Positions 53,148 through 64,000 of a stretch of 64,000 nucleotides of DNA are shown piece by piece. Every line of letters starts with the position of its first letter. The first letter of the stretch is position 1. Made by a program: the position numbers and the translations under genes. Source of the DNA: Maniola hyperantus (taxonomy: Eukaryota; Arthropoda; Insecta; Lepidoptera; Nymphalidae); contig NC_048543.1 of NCBI RefSeq assembly GCF_902806685.2, positions 9,644,106 through 9,708,105 of the forward strand. The letters run 5' to 3'. The notes below the pieces were generated by a model. That model made no database searches. It was not told the origin of the DNA and saw only the letters and a program-made list of their open reading frames with translations.

Positions 53148-54056
53148 CACAGAGTACATTGAATATACGGGTATAGAGTCATCAGTCCCTATTTTTTGGT
53201 AACGCCATCTATTGAGCTGAGTTGCAACTACAGGATCTGCTATATATACTAATCCCTATAGGTACAGTATATACGCTACCTAGATAGGTACCTATATATA
53301 GGTTTTAAATTTTCTTTTATTTCTATTTTTCTATGGTTAATTTCAATAAAACACATAAATAAGGTAATAATCTTTTATTTATTTTTATAACTGGGCACAC
53401 ACTTTTTTTCTGTTATTACAGCAAATCGTAGTCCGAGAAACGTAGTCGGGGTTATATTAGTTAGGTACTTATAGAGCTCTTCTTTTTTCTTGTTTTATGG
53501 CTTTTTCCATCACATCCAGATCAGCACAATGCACTGTAAATCCATACTTTGCAGTTTCGAATAGCTAAAGAGGTACAAAGAAATAAAGAAAGTTGCTCGG
53601 TAGAGTTGTCAGAGTTCAAAATAAAGCACAAGTCACTTCACTATAACAGAATCACCAAAATCCAACTAACAAAGTCAAGTCGTTGGAAAATATCACATAA
53701 ACACCTTGATATAATGGAAAACCTCGGAAAAAAGTGGTTGAAAATAAATAATTTTTAATAGACACAGACCACAGACTTGACAATTTGTGACTGTGCCAGT
53801 GTTTCCATATGTAAATCAAGAATTACCGTGTTGTAAGGTTAAAAATACGGTGTTTCTTGATTAAATTACGGTGGATGAGCTAAAAGAATACCGTGTAATT
53901 TTTAAAAAGAAAAAAAACGTTACGAATTTGCTTTTTAATTAATTATTAATATTATTCTGAGTCTGACCCTCCTAGCATAGCAATGTCTTTTCATATATTT
54001 TTTTTATTGCATTCATCCATCACATTTACTAAAATGTACTGAGTGAAAAGACCCTG
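53148..54056. mobile_element. DNA transposon with 8-bp target duplication, copy B (909 bp)
   Basis: It has the same ends as copy A (39264-40597) and near-identical sequence, but about 425 bp are deleted. CACATTTA joins directly to CTAAAATGTACTGAG. The flanking duplication ATCTAAAT is perfect (53140-53147, 54057-54064). The exon-like stretch 53469-53564 (-) is retained. Confidence 0.87.
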
Positions 54057-54519
54057 ATCTAAATCACTGAAAACGAAAACCACAGAGCAATGTAGTAATG
54101 TACCACAGACCAATAATATATAGGATACAACGTACTCCACTCCACTGAACACTACTCACAGAGTACTACTATTACTCCTCCGGCTCTTAACAGATAGAAC
54201 TAATGTTCTTGTATAAAAAATCTCTATAATTTTAGTTTGTGCAATTAGAACTAGCTGGCGTTTTATCAAAAAATAAATTACATTGCGACAAGGCTATCTT
54301 GGCGCGTGGCGAAATTCAGAACTAACGGTGCTGTCAAGTGTCCCCTGTTCTTGTTTGAATATTCTAAGCCTTTGTTCTCCAACAGCGCCCCCCCCTGTCA
54401 ATGTCAATCAAGTGGCAAGAGAGCCTTGTCGCACTGTAGTAAGGTATATCTACGACTTCAAAAAGTTTAATTTACTACTAGGTGCTACTAGCCACAGAAC
54501 ACTATTACTCCTATGCTAC

Positions 54520-54755
54520 TAGCTGAATCCCGCGACTTCGTCCGCGTGGAATTAGGTTTTTAAAAATATTGAGGGAATTCTTTGATTTTCCGGGATAAAA
54601 AGTAGCCTATTTCAGTCTCTAGCTATACCAATAGACTACGTATAGTCTATAGTATACCCATGCAAAAAATAACGTCAATCCGTTGCGCGTTGCGACTTGA
54701 TTCAAGGACAAACCAACAAACAAACACACTTTCGCATTTATAATAAGGGTACTAT
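54520..54755 (-). repeat. Interspersed repeat, ATTATAAATGCGAAAG family (reverse)
   Basis: From TAGCTGAATCCCGCGACTTC to CACTTTCGCATTTATAATAA. Complete relative to the other copies. Confidence 0.75.
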
Positions 54756-55328
54756 AGCAACCTTGACATCCATGTTTGTGCTTCATTTTAGTTTACGCAG
54801 TGTAACTGCATTCGTGATCCATCCATTCAACCTTTGTAGAAGTGTACTGCTGGGATATTCACTTATAAATTCAACATAATATATAGAGGATGCAGTACAA
54901 AAATCATGTGTAAAGAAAAAATAAAAAAATAATAAATTACGGGTTTTGTTATATTACCTCAACTTTTGGTACTAAAAGTACTTCTTTCAATGTATAAAAA
55001 TAATAAACAATTCGGCCGAACTAAGAATAGAACTGAATTTCTGCCATATTGCGACGTGTACCTAAGCGGGATTAAAATTTTTGATTCGTTTTTTCTTTGA
55101 AGTCACTACCTATAAAAATAATATATGAATCAAACCTGCACACGTCGTGTTGTACGTATAGCTATATAGTTGACCTAAAAAACTAGTATCCAAGGCCGGA
55201 AAAATTTAATAATAAATTATATACAATAGTTACTGCAATTATATACAGATGGCGCCACTACGAAAGATTAGCTGACATCTCTATTCCAGTAGGTACCTAT
55301 CTGGGGTACCTATATATAATGTACTCTG

Positions 55329-55418
55329 AAGGCCTTAAAGGACTGTTATCCAGGGCCGTAAAAAAAAAAAAAAAAGGACTGTTATCCAGGGCCGTAAAAT
55401 AAAAAAAAATAAAAAAAA
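55329..55418 (+). mobile_element. Two LINE 3' tails in tandem (tail-only insertions)
   Basis: AAGGCCTTAAAGGACTGTTA with TCCAGGGCCGTAAAA ends in poly(A) and is followed by a second, shorter tail with its own A-run. TGTACTCTG flanks the pair (55320-55328 and 55419-55427). These tails match the 3' end of the full LINE next door. Confidence 0.8.
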
Positions 55419-55547
55419 TGTACTCTGTCACTTGCGTTTTTGGCGGGAAACGCGAAGCGCGCTTTTTAATTGAAAATTGTTAAAAAAATATAGTTTTTGA
55501 GTGTAAATAGTACATTTTGTAAATAGTTTTCGTTAAACTGTGGTACA

Positions 55548-56642
55548 ATGCCATCAAATAGTGACGGCGGTGATTTAGAGCCAGCAGCGGGCAAAAAGAG
55601 GAAGAAAATGCAAAAGGAGAAACCCTCTGAAAGTGATGTTGCAAAATACAAACCATTAATAAAACCAGGGTATCGCCGGGCGTACGGCGATACTAGTACC
55701 AATTCAGAATTCCCTGTATACGTAGAAAGCACAGAAGATATCAAACTAGGAAACAAAAATCCCCTGGTGGTATCCAAATATTTTAAACAAGTAAAAGGTG
55801 TAAGTGAAAGTAGGCGCATAAACGCTACTAAAATTATGCTTGTCTTCAAACAAGCGACAGCGGCTAATGACTTTTTGAAGCACGAGTGCCTTTCAGTTCA
55901 TAAACTTCGAGCGTTCATCCCGGCGTCCTCTGTGGAAAGGGTAGGGGTGGTTAGGTTTATTCCAAAAGAATCTAGCAATCAGGAACTATTCAATAAACTC
56001 TCCTCGGAAAGTGAAGTAATAGGTGTAAAGAGATTTTTGAAAAAAGTGGGAGAGGAGCTAATTCCTCTGTCCACTATCAGTGTAATTTTCAGCGGTACTA
56101 GTCTACTGCAGTATATTTATTTGGACAACTGGAGATACAAAGTTTTCACTTATGTTCCTCCTTTGATGCAATGTTTTAAATGTATGAAATTTAACCATTA
56201 TGGGAAAATTTGTAAAAATCAGCAAATATGCTCACGGTGCGCTGGTGAGCACCATTACAAGGACTGCACGACGGATACACTGAAGTGCAGCAATTGTGGG
56301 GGTGCGCATCTTGCAATATCAAAAACGTGTCCTGTTAAGGCAGCGAGAATGGAGAGGAACAAAAAAGAAACCTACTCAAAAGTAGTTCAAATAAGTAGTG
56401 CGAGTTTCCCTCCACTCCCAAAGCCTCAGAGCCCTCAGACATATCAAAAAAACCAAACTACATACTCACAGCCTAAGCAAACTACACAGACAAAGACAGA
56501 AATTTCACACAATGATATTGTAAATAACTCTAAGCTTTTAGGAGCCATAGTAAACATTTTGGTTACAATAGGGAACTCTAATAATATTAAGAATACTAAT
56601 CAAATCAAAGAAACATTTTTGGAACATTTAAGTAAAATATAA
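55548..56642 (+). CDS. LINE ORF1 (Gag-like, three CCHC knuckles)
   Basis: 364 residues, open throughout. Such proteins coat the element RNA. Three Cys-His knuckles lie at about residues 208-265: CFKCMKFNHYGKIC, CSRCAGEHHYKDC and CSNCGGAHLAISKTC. The N terminus is basic (KKRKKMQKEK). It is followed by a Ser/Gln/Thr-rich tail. The stop TAA overlaps the ATG of ORF2 by one base (TAATGG). Confidence 0.9.
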   Translation: MPSNSDGGDLEPAAGKKRKKMQKEKPSESDVAKYKPLIKPGYRRAYGDTSTNSEFPVYVESTEDIKLGNKNPLVVSKYFKQVKGVSESRRINATKIMLVFKQATAANDFLKHECLSVHKLRAFIPASSVERVGVVRFIPKESSNQELFNKLSSESEVIGVKRFLKKVGEELIPLSTISVIFSGTSLLQYIYLDNWRYKVFTYVPPLMQCFKCMKFNHYGKICKNQQICSRCAGEHHYKDCTTDTLKCSNCGGAHLAISKTCPVKAARMERNKKETYSKVVQISSASFPPLPKPQSPQTYQKNQTTYSQPKQTTQTKTEISHNDIVNNSKLLGAIVNILVTIGNSNNIKNTNQIKETFLEHLSKI

Positions 56643-59600
56643 TGGATTCTCACCTAGCTATTGTGCAGCATAATATCCAAAGTATTAACAATAAGAAACC
56701 CTTGGTTAAAACATTTTTGGAACAACATAATATTGATATTTTGCTATTAAATGAGACCTGGCAAAAAATACAAGTAATCCTATTAGATTTTCAGGATATA
56801 ATTTTGTAGGAAAAAATGCAAATAATGAACATGGTGGAGTAGGCATTTTATTAAAAAATACATTAAAATATAAAATATTGCCAACACAATTTTATCAAGA
56901 TGTCCAGTCCATAGCAATTTCTCTAGAAACTAATATTGGTTCCGTGTTGATTCTATGTGTTTACTGGGGCCGATTCTCTAGTACACAATCTCTAAACTAA
57001 ACTGGATTAACAGGTCTAAATCTGGTGCTTTCCTTTTCCGCAAGCAACATTATGAAAGGGATAGCAATAGATTTAGACGTGATATTTTGGTTTGTGAATT
57101 AGCCTAAAAATAAAAATAAAAATAACAATTATTGTAGAATTAATAAACTTAAAAATATTATTGCTAGCTTACCAAATCCTTGTATAATCTCAGGAGATTT
57201 TAACGCGCATCATATTGCTTTTGGGTGCAATTGTACAAATTCAAGAGGCAAAACATTGTTTGAAATTTTTGATGAACATGACCTATGCCTGTTAAACACA
57301 GGTGTATCTACTACAGTACAAAGACCTAATGCAAATAGCTCTGCTATTGATGTGACAGGGGTGAGTCCCGTACTAGCACACTACACATAGAGGTATGTGA
57401 ATGGTCAATAGGTGACGATCCTTTGGGTAGTTACCACTATCCAACATTTACAAAATTAAGCCTAGTTCCATCTAAATATTCTGTCAATGACAAAGTAGAG
57501 AAATTTCTATTTCATAAAGCAGATTGGACCAAATATTATGCAAAATCAGAGGAGTACTTTAAAGGTATAACTTTTGATGAAAAAGATCCTTCACAGTCGT
57601 ATGATAAGTTCTGTGAAGTGTTAAATACTCTTAGAAAAGAATTCGTTCCTTATGTAAAAATTGAAGGTCCTAGACTTTTTAAAACTCCTGCTCCTTGGTG
57701 GGATGAAAACTGTGAAGTTGCTGTTAAAAATTCGAGAGAAGCTTTACAGTTATATAAAAGAAATGGGTTGATCGAAAATTACATTAATTATAAACAATTG
57801 GATGCACAAAAAAAATTAATAATTAAGGATGCTAAGAAAAATAGTTGGTACAAGTTATGTTCAACATTCAATAGATATACTCCTATTACTCGAGTATGGA
57901 ATTATATGAAAATGTTTAAACGTATTAAAAACCCACCACAGCATAAAAATGATGTATGGATTCCCGATTTTATTTCAAAATTTAAACATGATAACAATAA
58001 CACAACGTTAAATACCTCTGTTTTCGAATTTAATAATGATTCTGATTTCTGACAAGCATATGTTACTTTTAAAGCCTTTCACTTTTGCAGAATTTAATAT
58101 AGCACTTAAATCAAGAAAAAACTCTACACCCGGCTTAGATAACATTCCATATATAATGATTAAAAAATTGCATAAATTAGGTCAATTAGCTTTACTTGAT
58201 ATATTTAATAGGCTATGGGATAATCAATGTGTTCCACAGAGTTGGAAGATCCAATGTATAGTACCGATTTTAAAACCTGATAAATCTTCATCTGATTGTA
58301 ATTCATACAGACCAATATCACTAACATCATGCATAGGAAAATTATTTGAACAAATGCTGAAACTGAGATTAGATTATTTTACAGAAAAAAATAAATTACT
58401 ACCAACATTCCAATACGGTTTCCGAAAAGGAAGAAGTGCTAATGAGAGTTTGACATCATTTGTATCGGATTTAAGAAGCTGTAAGTTATCAAAAGATGCT
58501 GCAGTATGTGTATTTTTGGATATAGAAGGTGCTTATGATAATGTTGATTTAAACCAGATTATTACTTCTCTTCATGAAATTGGCATTCCTGGAAAAATGA
58601 TAAAATGGCTATCAAATTTTTTAAATAACAGAAAGTTTTATGTTAAGTATAATAATATACTTCATGGACCTAACTCAACAAGTAAAGGCCTTATGCAAGG
58701 TGCATCATTATCTCCAATTTTATACAATTTATATACCTCTCAAATTGAGAAATATGTAACAACAAAGGATGTTAAAATTTTACAATTTGCAGATGACTTG
58801 TTATTATATAGGTAGTGTAAATAAAAATGTAGAAATAGCTGTAAATAATGTTAATTCAGCATTGACTCAGGTGCAAAATTATTACCAAAACACTTTAAAA
58901 TTAAGTATTAATACCTCTAAAAGTTCATGCATGGTATTTGGTGGACCAGTAGATGTAAACATTAAATATAATAACTTAGATGTTCCAATCGTAAGAAATA
59001 AGAAGTTCTTAGGAGTAATTTTTGATACAAAACTAAAATTCGATGCTCACATTAACTACATTTGTAAAAATGCATTAAAAAGCATTAATCTTATTAGATG
59101 TTTAGCTGGTACATTTTGGGGTTCAGATCCCAAAGTTTTGACTTTGTTGTACAATAGTATGGTTAGAAATAATTTTGATTATAGTTGTCTTGCGTATATG
59201 CAAACTAATCCATCGTTGTTGAAAAAATTGGATGTCATTCAAAATATAGGTTTGAGAATAATAAGTGGAGCAATGCGGTCTACACCTATTAATTCAATGG
59301 AAGTAGAAACATGTATCCCTCCTTTGCCGGTGAGACGTGTTTATTTGGCTGAAAAGTTTTGTTTGAAGCAACTATTCGCTAACTCCAACTTGGTAAACAA
59401 ATTATTACTTCCACAGGATTTATTAAAAGTTACTGAAGCATCAATTGAAACTCTACAACCTACAGCGGAAGCACTTCTTTCCGGTAAAGGACCTACTATG
59501 TCAATGATTATGACTTATATGCATAGTATTGCTAGTAAGATAAATGTGAATGACGTTTGGCCTATGTACGATTGCCACTATGATGTAATAAACCTCGGAA

Positions 59601-60511
59601 ATAGAATACACATCACTGATATTAAATCCAATTTAGACTTCCTATTGTTCATTGAAGAAAATTGTAAAAATCATTATAGGATATATTCGGATGGTTCTAA
59701 AAATGAGAACTTTGTAAGTTCGGCTTTCTATGATTCACAGTAAAAAAAATGTAGATCATATAAATTAAACTCTGACTGCAGTGTGTTTACTGCTGAATGC
59801 GTTGCCCTGTTCAAGGCATTGGAATATATCAAAGAAGAATTAATGTTTAAAATTAATAACTATGTTTTAATAACAGACTCGAAAAGTGTTCTTTTAGCTA
59901 TAAATAATTTTAATTTTAGTAATTATAAATTAGTTTATATTATTTTCCAAATTAAAAATGTACTACTTAATTTAAAACAAAGGGGAATTAATATAGAATT
60001 TGTTTGGGTACCCTCCCACAGAGGCATAACAGGAAATGAAGTGGTTGATTCTGCTACAAGAAAAAGTAATTTTTATGAAGATTGTTCAAGTAGCATCAAA
60101 GTGCCATTTACGGATTTATGCAATACAATTAAAATAAGACAAAAGAAATTGTGGAGTGAAGTGTGGGATGTGACTAATAAAAATAAAGGAAAATGGTATG
60201 CGGAAATTCAAAAGGAAATACCAATACAACCATGGTATTTCAAAACGAAGTGTGAATCTAGAAAATTTACATCATTAATGAATAGACTGAGATTTGGTCA
60301 CTGTCTGGTGCCAACACACCTGAATAAAATAAAAATACTAAACAGTAAAAAATGCAACTATTGTGATTATGAGGAGGCTGATGTTAATCATATGATACTA
60401 AAATGTCCAGCTTTTGGCATACAAAGACTTATATTAGCCAGTGATCTAAACACTATAAATATGGAACAAAAACAAAAAATTGATTTTCTCCGCCATATAA
60501 AGGACTTGTAG
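56643..60511 (+). pseudogene. LINE ORF2 (endonuclease, RT, RNase H), broken
   Basis: The start MDSHLAIVQHNIQSINNKK opens an APE-type endonuclease (LLLNETW; further on ISGDFNAHHIAF). The RT covers 58036-58815 (SYRPISLTSCIGK, VFLDIEGAYDNV, catalytic QFADDLLLY). RNase H begins near 59680 (IYSDGSKNE) and continues in 59783-60511 (VFTAECVALF, LITDSKSVL, WVPSHRGITGNE), ending with CNYCDYEEADVNHMILKC. At least four frame breaks and one stop separate the parts. It is described here only as found. Confidence 0.9.
56966..57104. mobile_element. Foldback MITE inserted in the LINE endonuclease
   Basis: GGGGCCGATTCTCTAGTACA, with the ACAATCTCTAAACTAAACTG arm, the GAAAGGGATAGCAATAG core and GTGAATTAGCC, marks the same family as 47883-48036. 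It interrupts the frame between ILCVYW and the downstream endonuclease part, so it landed after the LINE. Confidence 0.85.
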
Positions 60512-60736
60512 TGTAAAACGTCATATTTTAAGTCTATTTTTAATTATATAAGTAATACTATAATTAAAGTGTAAAAACGTTAGACTAATAATTAGTTATA
60601 AGCAATTTTGTATTTTTACAATTTGTAAATTTTTGAAAGGCCTTAAAGGACTGTTATCCAGGGCCGTAAAATAAATTATAAAAAAAGTACTCTGTGGACT
60701 TTTGCTCTGTGGACAGGATATATGATCACACGATGG

Positions 60737-60793
60737 AGGCCTTAAAGGACTGTTATCCAGGGCCGTAAAAAAAATTAAAAAAAAAAAAAAAAA
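60737..60793 (+). mobile_element. Tail-only LINE insertion with 12-bp target duplication
   Basis: 57 bp consisting of only the LINE 3' tail (AGGCCTTAAAGGACTGTTAT, CCAGGGCCGTAAAA) and an A-run. The perfect duplication ATCACACGATGG flanks it (60725-60736, 60794-60805). Confidence 0.9.
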
Positions 60794-60943
60794 ATCACAC
60801 GATGGTTGACTTAATATTTTTGTCTTTTTATTCTAAAACTCACGGAATATTTGTGAAAATTTGAAAACAATTAATATCTTCAATGTGCAACATAATCACT
60901 ACATAATGGGTGAAATTTAACTTATAATTTGTAATAAAGAAAT

Positions 60944-63911
60944 GTGGATACAGTGTTGTTGTATTTTAGTGTCAAAATGTATAAAAAATATTTAATTTTA
61001 TTATTTTCCTCTTTACTGATCACCGCGTCAGCCACACACATAAAAGGAGATTTTTCAACAGAGGACTTTTTCAAGTTCTTAGTGAAATTCGGTTTTCAGA
61101 AGACTGATATTCATTTCCAGAAGGAAACATATGGTTACATTTTCGGTAACTTGACGTCGAAGGATAATTTTAAGTACCCGGTCACCTTTGCTGTTTTAGA
61201 CAGGCCACATTTTTTACACTATTACAAAAGTCGAAATATTATTGACAAAGAGTCAGCTTGTCAGGTGATGTTCCAGCAGCTCAATGCTTCTGCATATCAC
61301 CCCAAGTGCAATGCCAATGGGCAAGACCTGTTTAGAAGAATCCCTTGTCCAAAAGACAAGCTTTGTGTGGATGAGGATACACCATGGAATGTGGTGAAAA
61401 ACAATCAATTCACATATGTTATACAAAACAATGGCCAGCCAAGGTAAGAAAAAAATTATAAATTGCTTTAATATAGCCAACTCAGAAACCATAGGGAAGG
61501 AATCCTTCTCTGCAAATACTGAACACTTTTTATATACCTTCTTTCAATTTTTATTAGAAAAATTTAATAAAACCATAGTCCTCTTAATCAAAAAAGCCTT
61601 TAATTGTTGGATACTTAAAACAAATAATTATCAAGTTATTTGTAATCATGAGCAGGTCATGTAATTTATAAATCCTATTAAACATTCTATTTAGTTACAA
61701 TCTCTCCAAAAGCTATTTATCAAGCACTGAGCAATACATTAGAACATTCTCATTCAGGATGTCGCATCAGTCAACATGTGGTCATAGAACTGTGACAGCT
61801 TGAAACTATTCTAAACTGACCAAAATCAATCAACATTTTAATAATCAAAATGTTGAACTATGTCCTAATGATATTTTAATGTATATTTAAAAAAATTATA
61901 ATTGAATGAAAATGAATTACTTAATACAGTTATAAAATTACAGTATTTACTACAGACAAAGATAGCTGAAGTGATGGTCTTATTCATCTTCTGTAAATAA
62001 TGATTTAATGAACTTGATACTTACTAAAAAGATACTTAATTTGTTTTTTGTCATATAAAACTTATCATAGTTTTTTTTTTCTCTAGAAACCTATTTAATA
62101 ATGATTTTAAAATACCTATTTAACAATGTAAGAAACAATTGATGAGCTACCAATATGTTTTTTCAGTTCTCACTCTTCATGTTTAGGAAAGTATCCTGAA
62201 AAATTTTATAGTTTCAAAATTTTAATGTGCCTCTGTGTATCATCAATAGGTTTCCATAACTGTAGCTAAAATTTCAATTATAGTTCTTATAACTTACTAG
62301 TTGATGCTCACGACTTTGTCCACATGGAATAGGTTTTTAATAATCCAATAATGTCAATACCATCAATATTTCCCTGATACAGGATTAAGATATTGCATAT
62401 CGCATAATAATATTGATAATGTAACAGTGCCTCATAAGGGTCCCTTGTTTTACTACAGAACTATAAAATACTACAATTTTGACAAATAACAACATTTCTT
62501 TGTAAATTTATTGCTAATTAGTAAATTATTATGCTAATTAATTTATCGCAAATGCATACCAACTTTACTTATGGTTACATTGTATACAAGCACATTGCAT
62601 ATGTGTGCATGCCTGTCGGACTAATCAGGCTTGCAAATGCACACATTTACTTAACTTATACCATGCTAATAAAATGAATGAATATCTATTTATTAATTAA
62701 AACTTAGTTACATATACTAGCTTATGCTAATTATTATTAGTATATATTTAATATAATTAATAGCTAATTTCAAACCCGTATTTCACCCCCTTAGGGGTTG
62801 AATTTTCAAAAATACTTTCTTACCGAATGCCTATGTCATAATAGCTATTTGCATGCCAAATTTCAGCCTGATCCGTCCAGTAGTTTGAGTTGTGCGTTGA
62901 TAGATCAGTCAGTCAGTCAGTCAGTCAGTTACCTTTTCCTTTCAGATGTAGGCTCGCCGCCATTTAATTGTAAACACTTTGCTCATTGAACATCGCGTCA
63001 TCGTCCCCACCGTCATTGTGAGATTATAAAATGAGATGCGCAGTGTGTCACGGGACATTATTCGTGTGGCTCTTGCCGAGGGCACTTCTCAGTAGACACT
63101 ATGTGTGTCGTACTGTAGGTTATTATAATTGTTGTTGTGACTTAATGTGGTTTAAGACGTTGAGGTACTACTAGGTTGTGAAAGGTGCTGTGAATGTGTT
63201 TGTGACTGTGTAGTGCGTGTTCACTAGCTGTGTATCAGTAAGTCCTTCTTGTATCGTTCCAATTTGTATTAGACAAACGTGATTGTTGTAGTTGACGTTA
63301 ATTGAACTAATTGTGGTGTGCTAGGTTAGCTGGTTGGTCTGGGGACATGGTGGAGCCGGTCGCTAGGTAGGGTTAGGTTTACCTATGTTACGTTACGCTA
63401 GTGGTTTTCACGTGTGATAAGTGAGTATTACAATGATTGTAATTGAAATTACTACCTTCTGATGTCGGCCATCCCCTTGTTCTCCGACATAGATAACTTT
63501 CATTGCTCCTAAATTAAACTTAAACCGATACGACTTAAACACAAGCATGAGCCACACACTTGTGAAATGCAAGAACTTTTAAAAAAAAAAAACCTGTGAC
63601 CTTACTATGCTGAATATGCCTTATTTTCATTTCAGGTTCTGGTATGTTTCAATGGTGTCATGCTATTTAGATGAGATCACATGTACCTGGCACCACTACA
63701 CTGGTGCACCATCATCAGACAACAAAACCTTAACAAACACACCACAAACTATAGAATATGACTTCTGGCTTGTCAATGGAAGCCCCAACCTCACTCTATA
63801 TAACACAATGTTGTATCAATTCTCATTTGATAGACAAAACACATTGGAATTATATTTGGTGTTCTGGCTGTGTTATATTATACTCCTGCCGGTTCAAATT
63901 TATGCTGTCAG
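60944..63911 (+). CDS. GPR180/TMEM145-family membrane protein, first two exons (gene runs past the window)
   Basis: Exon 1 is 60944-61443 and exon 2 is 63636-63911 (donor CAG|GTGAAA); later exons lie beyond the end. The likely start is the second ATG (60977, MYKKYLILLFSSLLITASA), which gives a clean signal peptide; the first adds 11 residues. The extracellular part is the family's beta-rich domain: FSTEDFFKFLVKFGFQ, several Cys, NLTS and NASA glycosylation sites, and the hallmark QPRFWYVSMVSC across the splice junction. The last part, LVFWLCYIILLPVQIYAV, is the first transmembrane helix. GPR180 (ITR) is a seven-helix receptor-like protein. The closest member cannot be told from this half. Confidence 0.82.
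61444..63635 (+). other. First intron of the GPR180-like gene
   Basis: 2.2 kb, AT-rich. It holds a repeat at about 62700-62945 and a more GC-balanced stretch (about 62960-63450) without a clear gene. No ORF of note. Confidence 0.6.
62700..62945 (+). repeat. Interspersed repeat, CCCTTAGGGGTTGAATTTTC family
   Basis: TTTCACCCCCTTAGGGGTTG, GCATGCCAAATTTCAGCCTG, and four AGTC units near GATAGATCAGTCAGTCAGTC. Confidence 0.75.
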
Positions 63912-64000
63912 GTGAAATATTGTTTTTTAACTTATTAGATTGATTGAAAGACATTATTACAAAGCACAGAGATTATCCATTTATAAAAATGAATTGCTGA

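Larger units (their letters stand above)
55429..60686 (+). mobile_element. Nearly full-length, inactive non-LTR retrotransposon with RNase H
   Basis: About 5.26 kb, flanked by GTACTCTGT (55420-55428 and 60687-60695) and ending in the tail GGCCTTAAAGGACTGTTATC with an A-rich run. ORF1 is intact. ORF2 holds endonuclease, reverse transcriptase, RNase H and a C-terminal Cys/His motif, as in jockey/I-type elements. ORF2 is broken: frameshifts near 56765, 57360, 58036-58052 and 58769-58815, a stop at 59741-59743, and a MITE at 56966-57104. Confidence 0.92.

Noticed and set aside
53549..53758. 69-codon ORF found twice (also at 39669)
   Set aside because: It lies within the duplicated transposon and is kept only because the copies are nearly identical. 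It overlaps an opposite-strand acceptor and exon that look better.
55466..55849. 127-codon ORF on the reverse strand at the LINE start
   Set aside because: Antisense shadow of LINE ORF1.

Overview
The window looks like nuclear DNA of a moth or butterfly (Lepidoptera). The genes are intron-rich with GT-AG introns. Introns and spacers are AT-rich and full of short interspersed repeats of a kind I associate with lepidopteran genomes, with frequent TAGGTA-type words. The protein set is animal: carboxylesterase, striatin, SR splicing factors, PI3-kinase regulatory subunit and a GPR180/TMEM145-like membrane protein. No species can be named from the sequence alone. Most genes here are split into short exons, so they were rebuilt by hand from splice sites, reading phase and protein motifs.

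Layout: (1) 1-8608 (+), the last ten exons of a TPR-repeat protein gene. One intron is GC-AG. A nine-copy tandem array derived from an exon/intron junction lies at about 6790-7870. (2) 9494-12462 (+), a complete three-exon secreted carboxylesterase with an intact catalytic triad. (3) 12755-13599 (-), a two-exon gene for a 52-residue single-pass membrane microprotein, convergent with the esterase. (4) 13.6-16.9 kb, repeats and a decayed C2H2 zinc-finger relic. (5) 16904-26359 (-), a complete nine-exon striatin gene. Its last intron holds a foldback MITE, a near-perfect 458-bp palindrome and a truncated LINE. (6) 27716-32095, an intact copia-type LTR retrotransposon with identical LTRs and a 5-bp target duplication.

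(7) 34596-44929, two SRSF7/x16-like splicing-factor genes arranged head to head (- then +). Each has three coding exons of identical length and a 174-residue product. Both share a conserved block of about 270 bp in intron 2 that could be a poison exon. (8) 39264-40597 and 53148-54056, two copies of one DNA transposon with perfect 8-bp target duplications. (9) 44.9-49.6 kb, a gene-free stretch of repeats and foldback elements. (10) 49588-52688 (-), a class IA PI3-kinase regulatory subunit (p60 type) with two SH2 domains, divergent from a small unknown gene at 52864 (+). (11) 55429-60686, a nearly full-length but dead non-LTR retrotransposon with a MITE in its endonuclease, surrounded by tail-only insertions. 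(12) 60944 to the window edge (+), the first two coding exons of a GPR180/TMEM145-family gene.

The genes do not form one pathway. Striatin (STRIPAK scaffold), the PI3K adaptor and the SR proteins are housekeeping or signalling genes of a normal chromosome arm. The unusual material is the SR-gene pair with its shared intronic block, the splice-donor array, the microprotein gene and the nested transposons.
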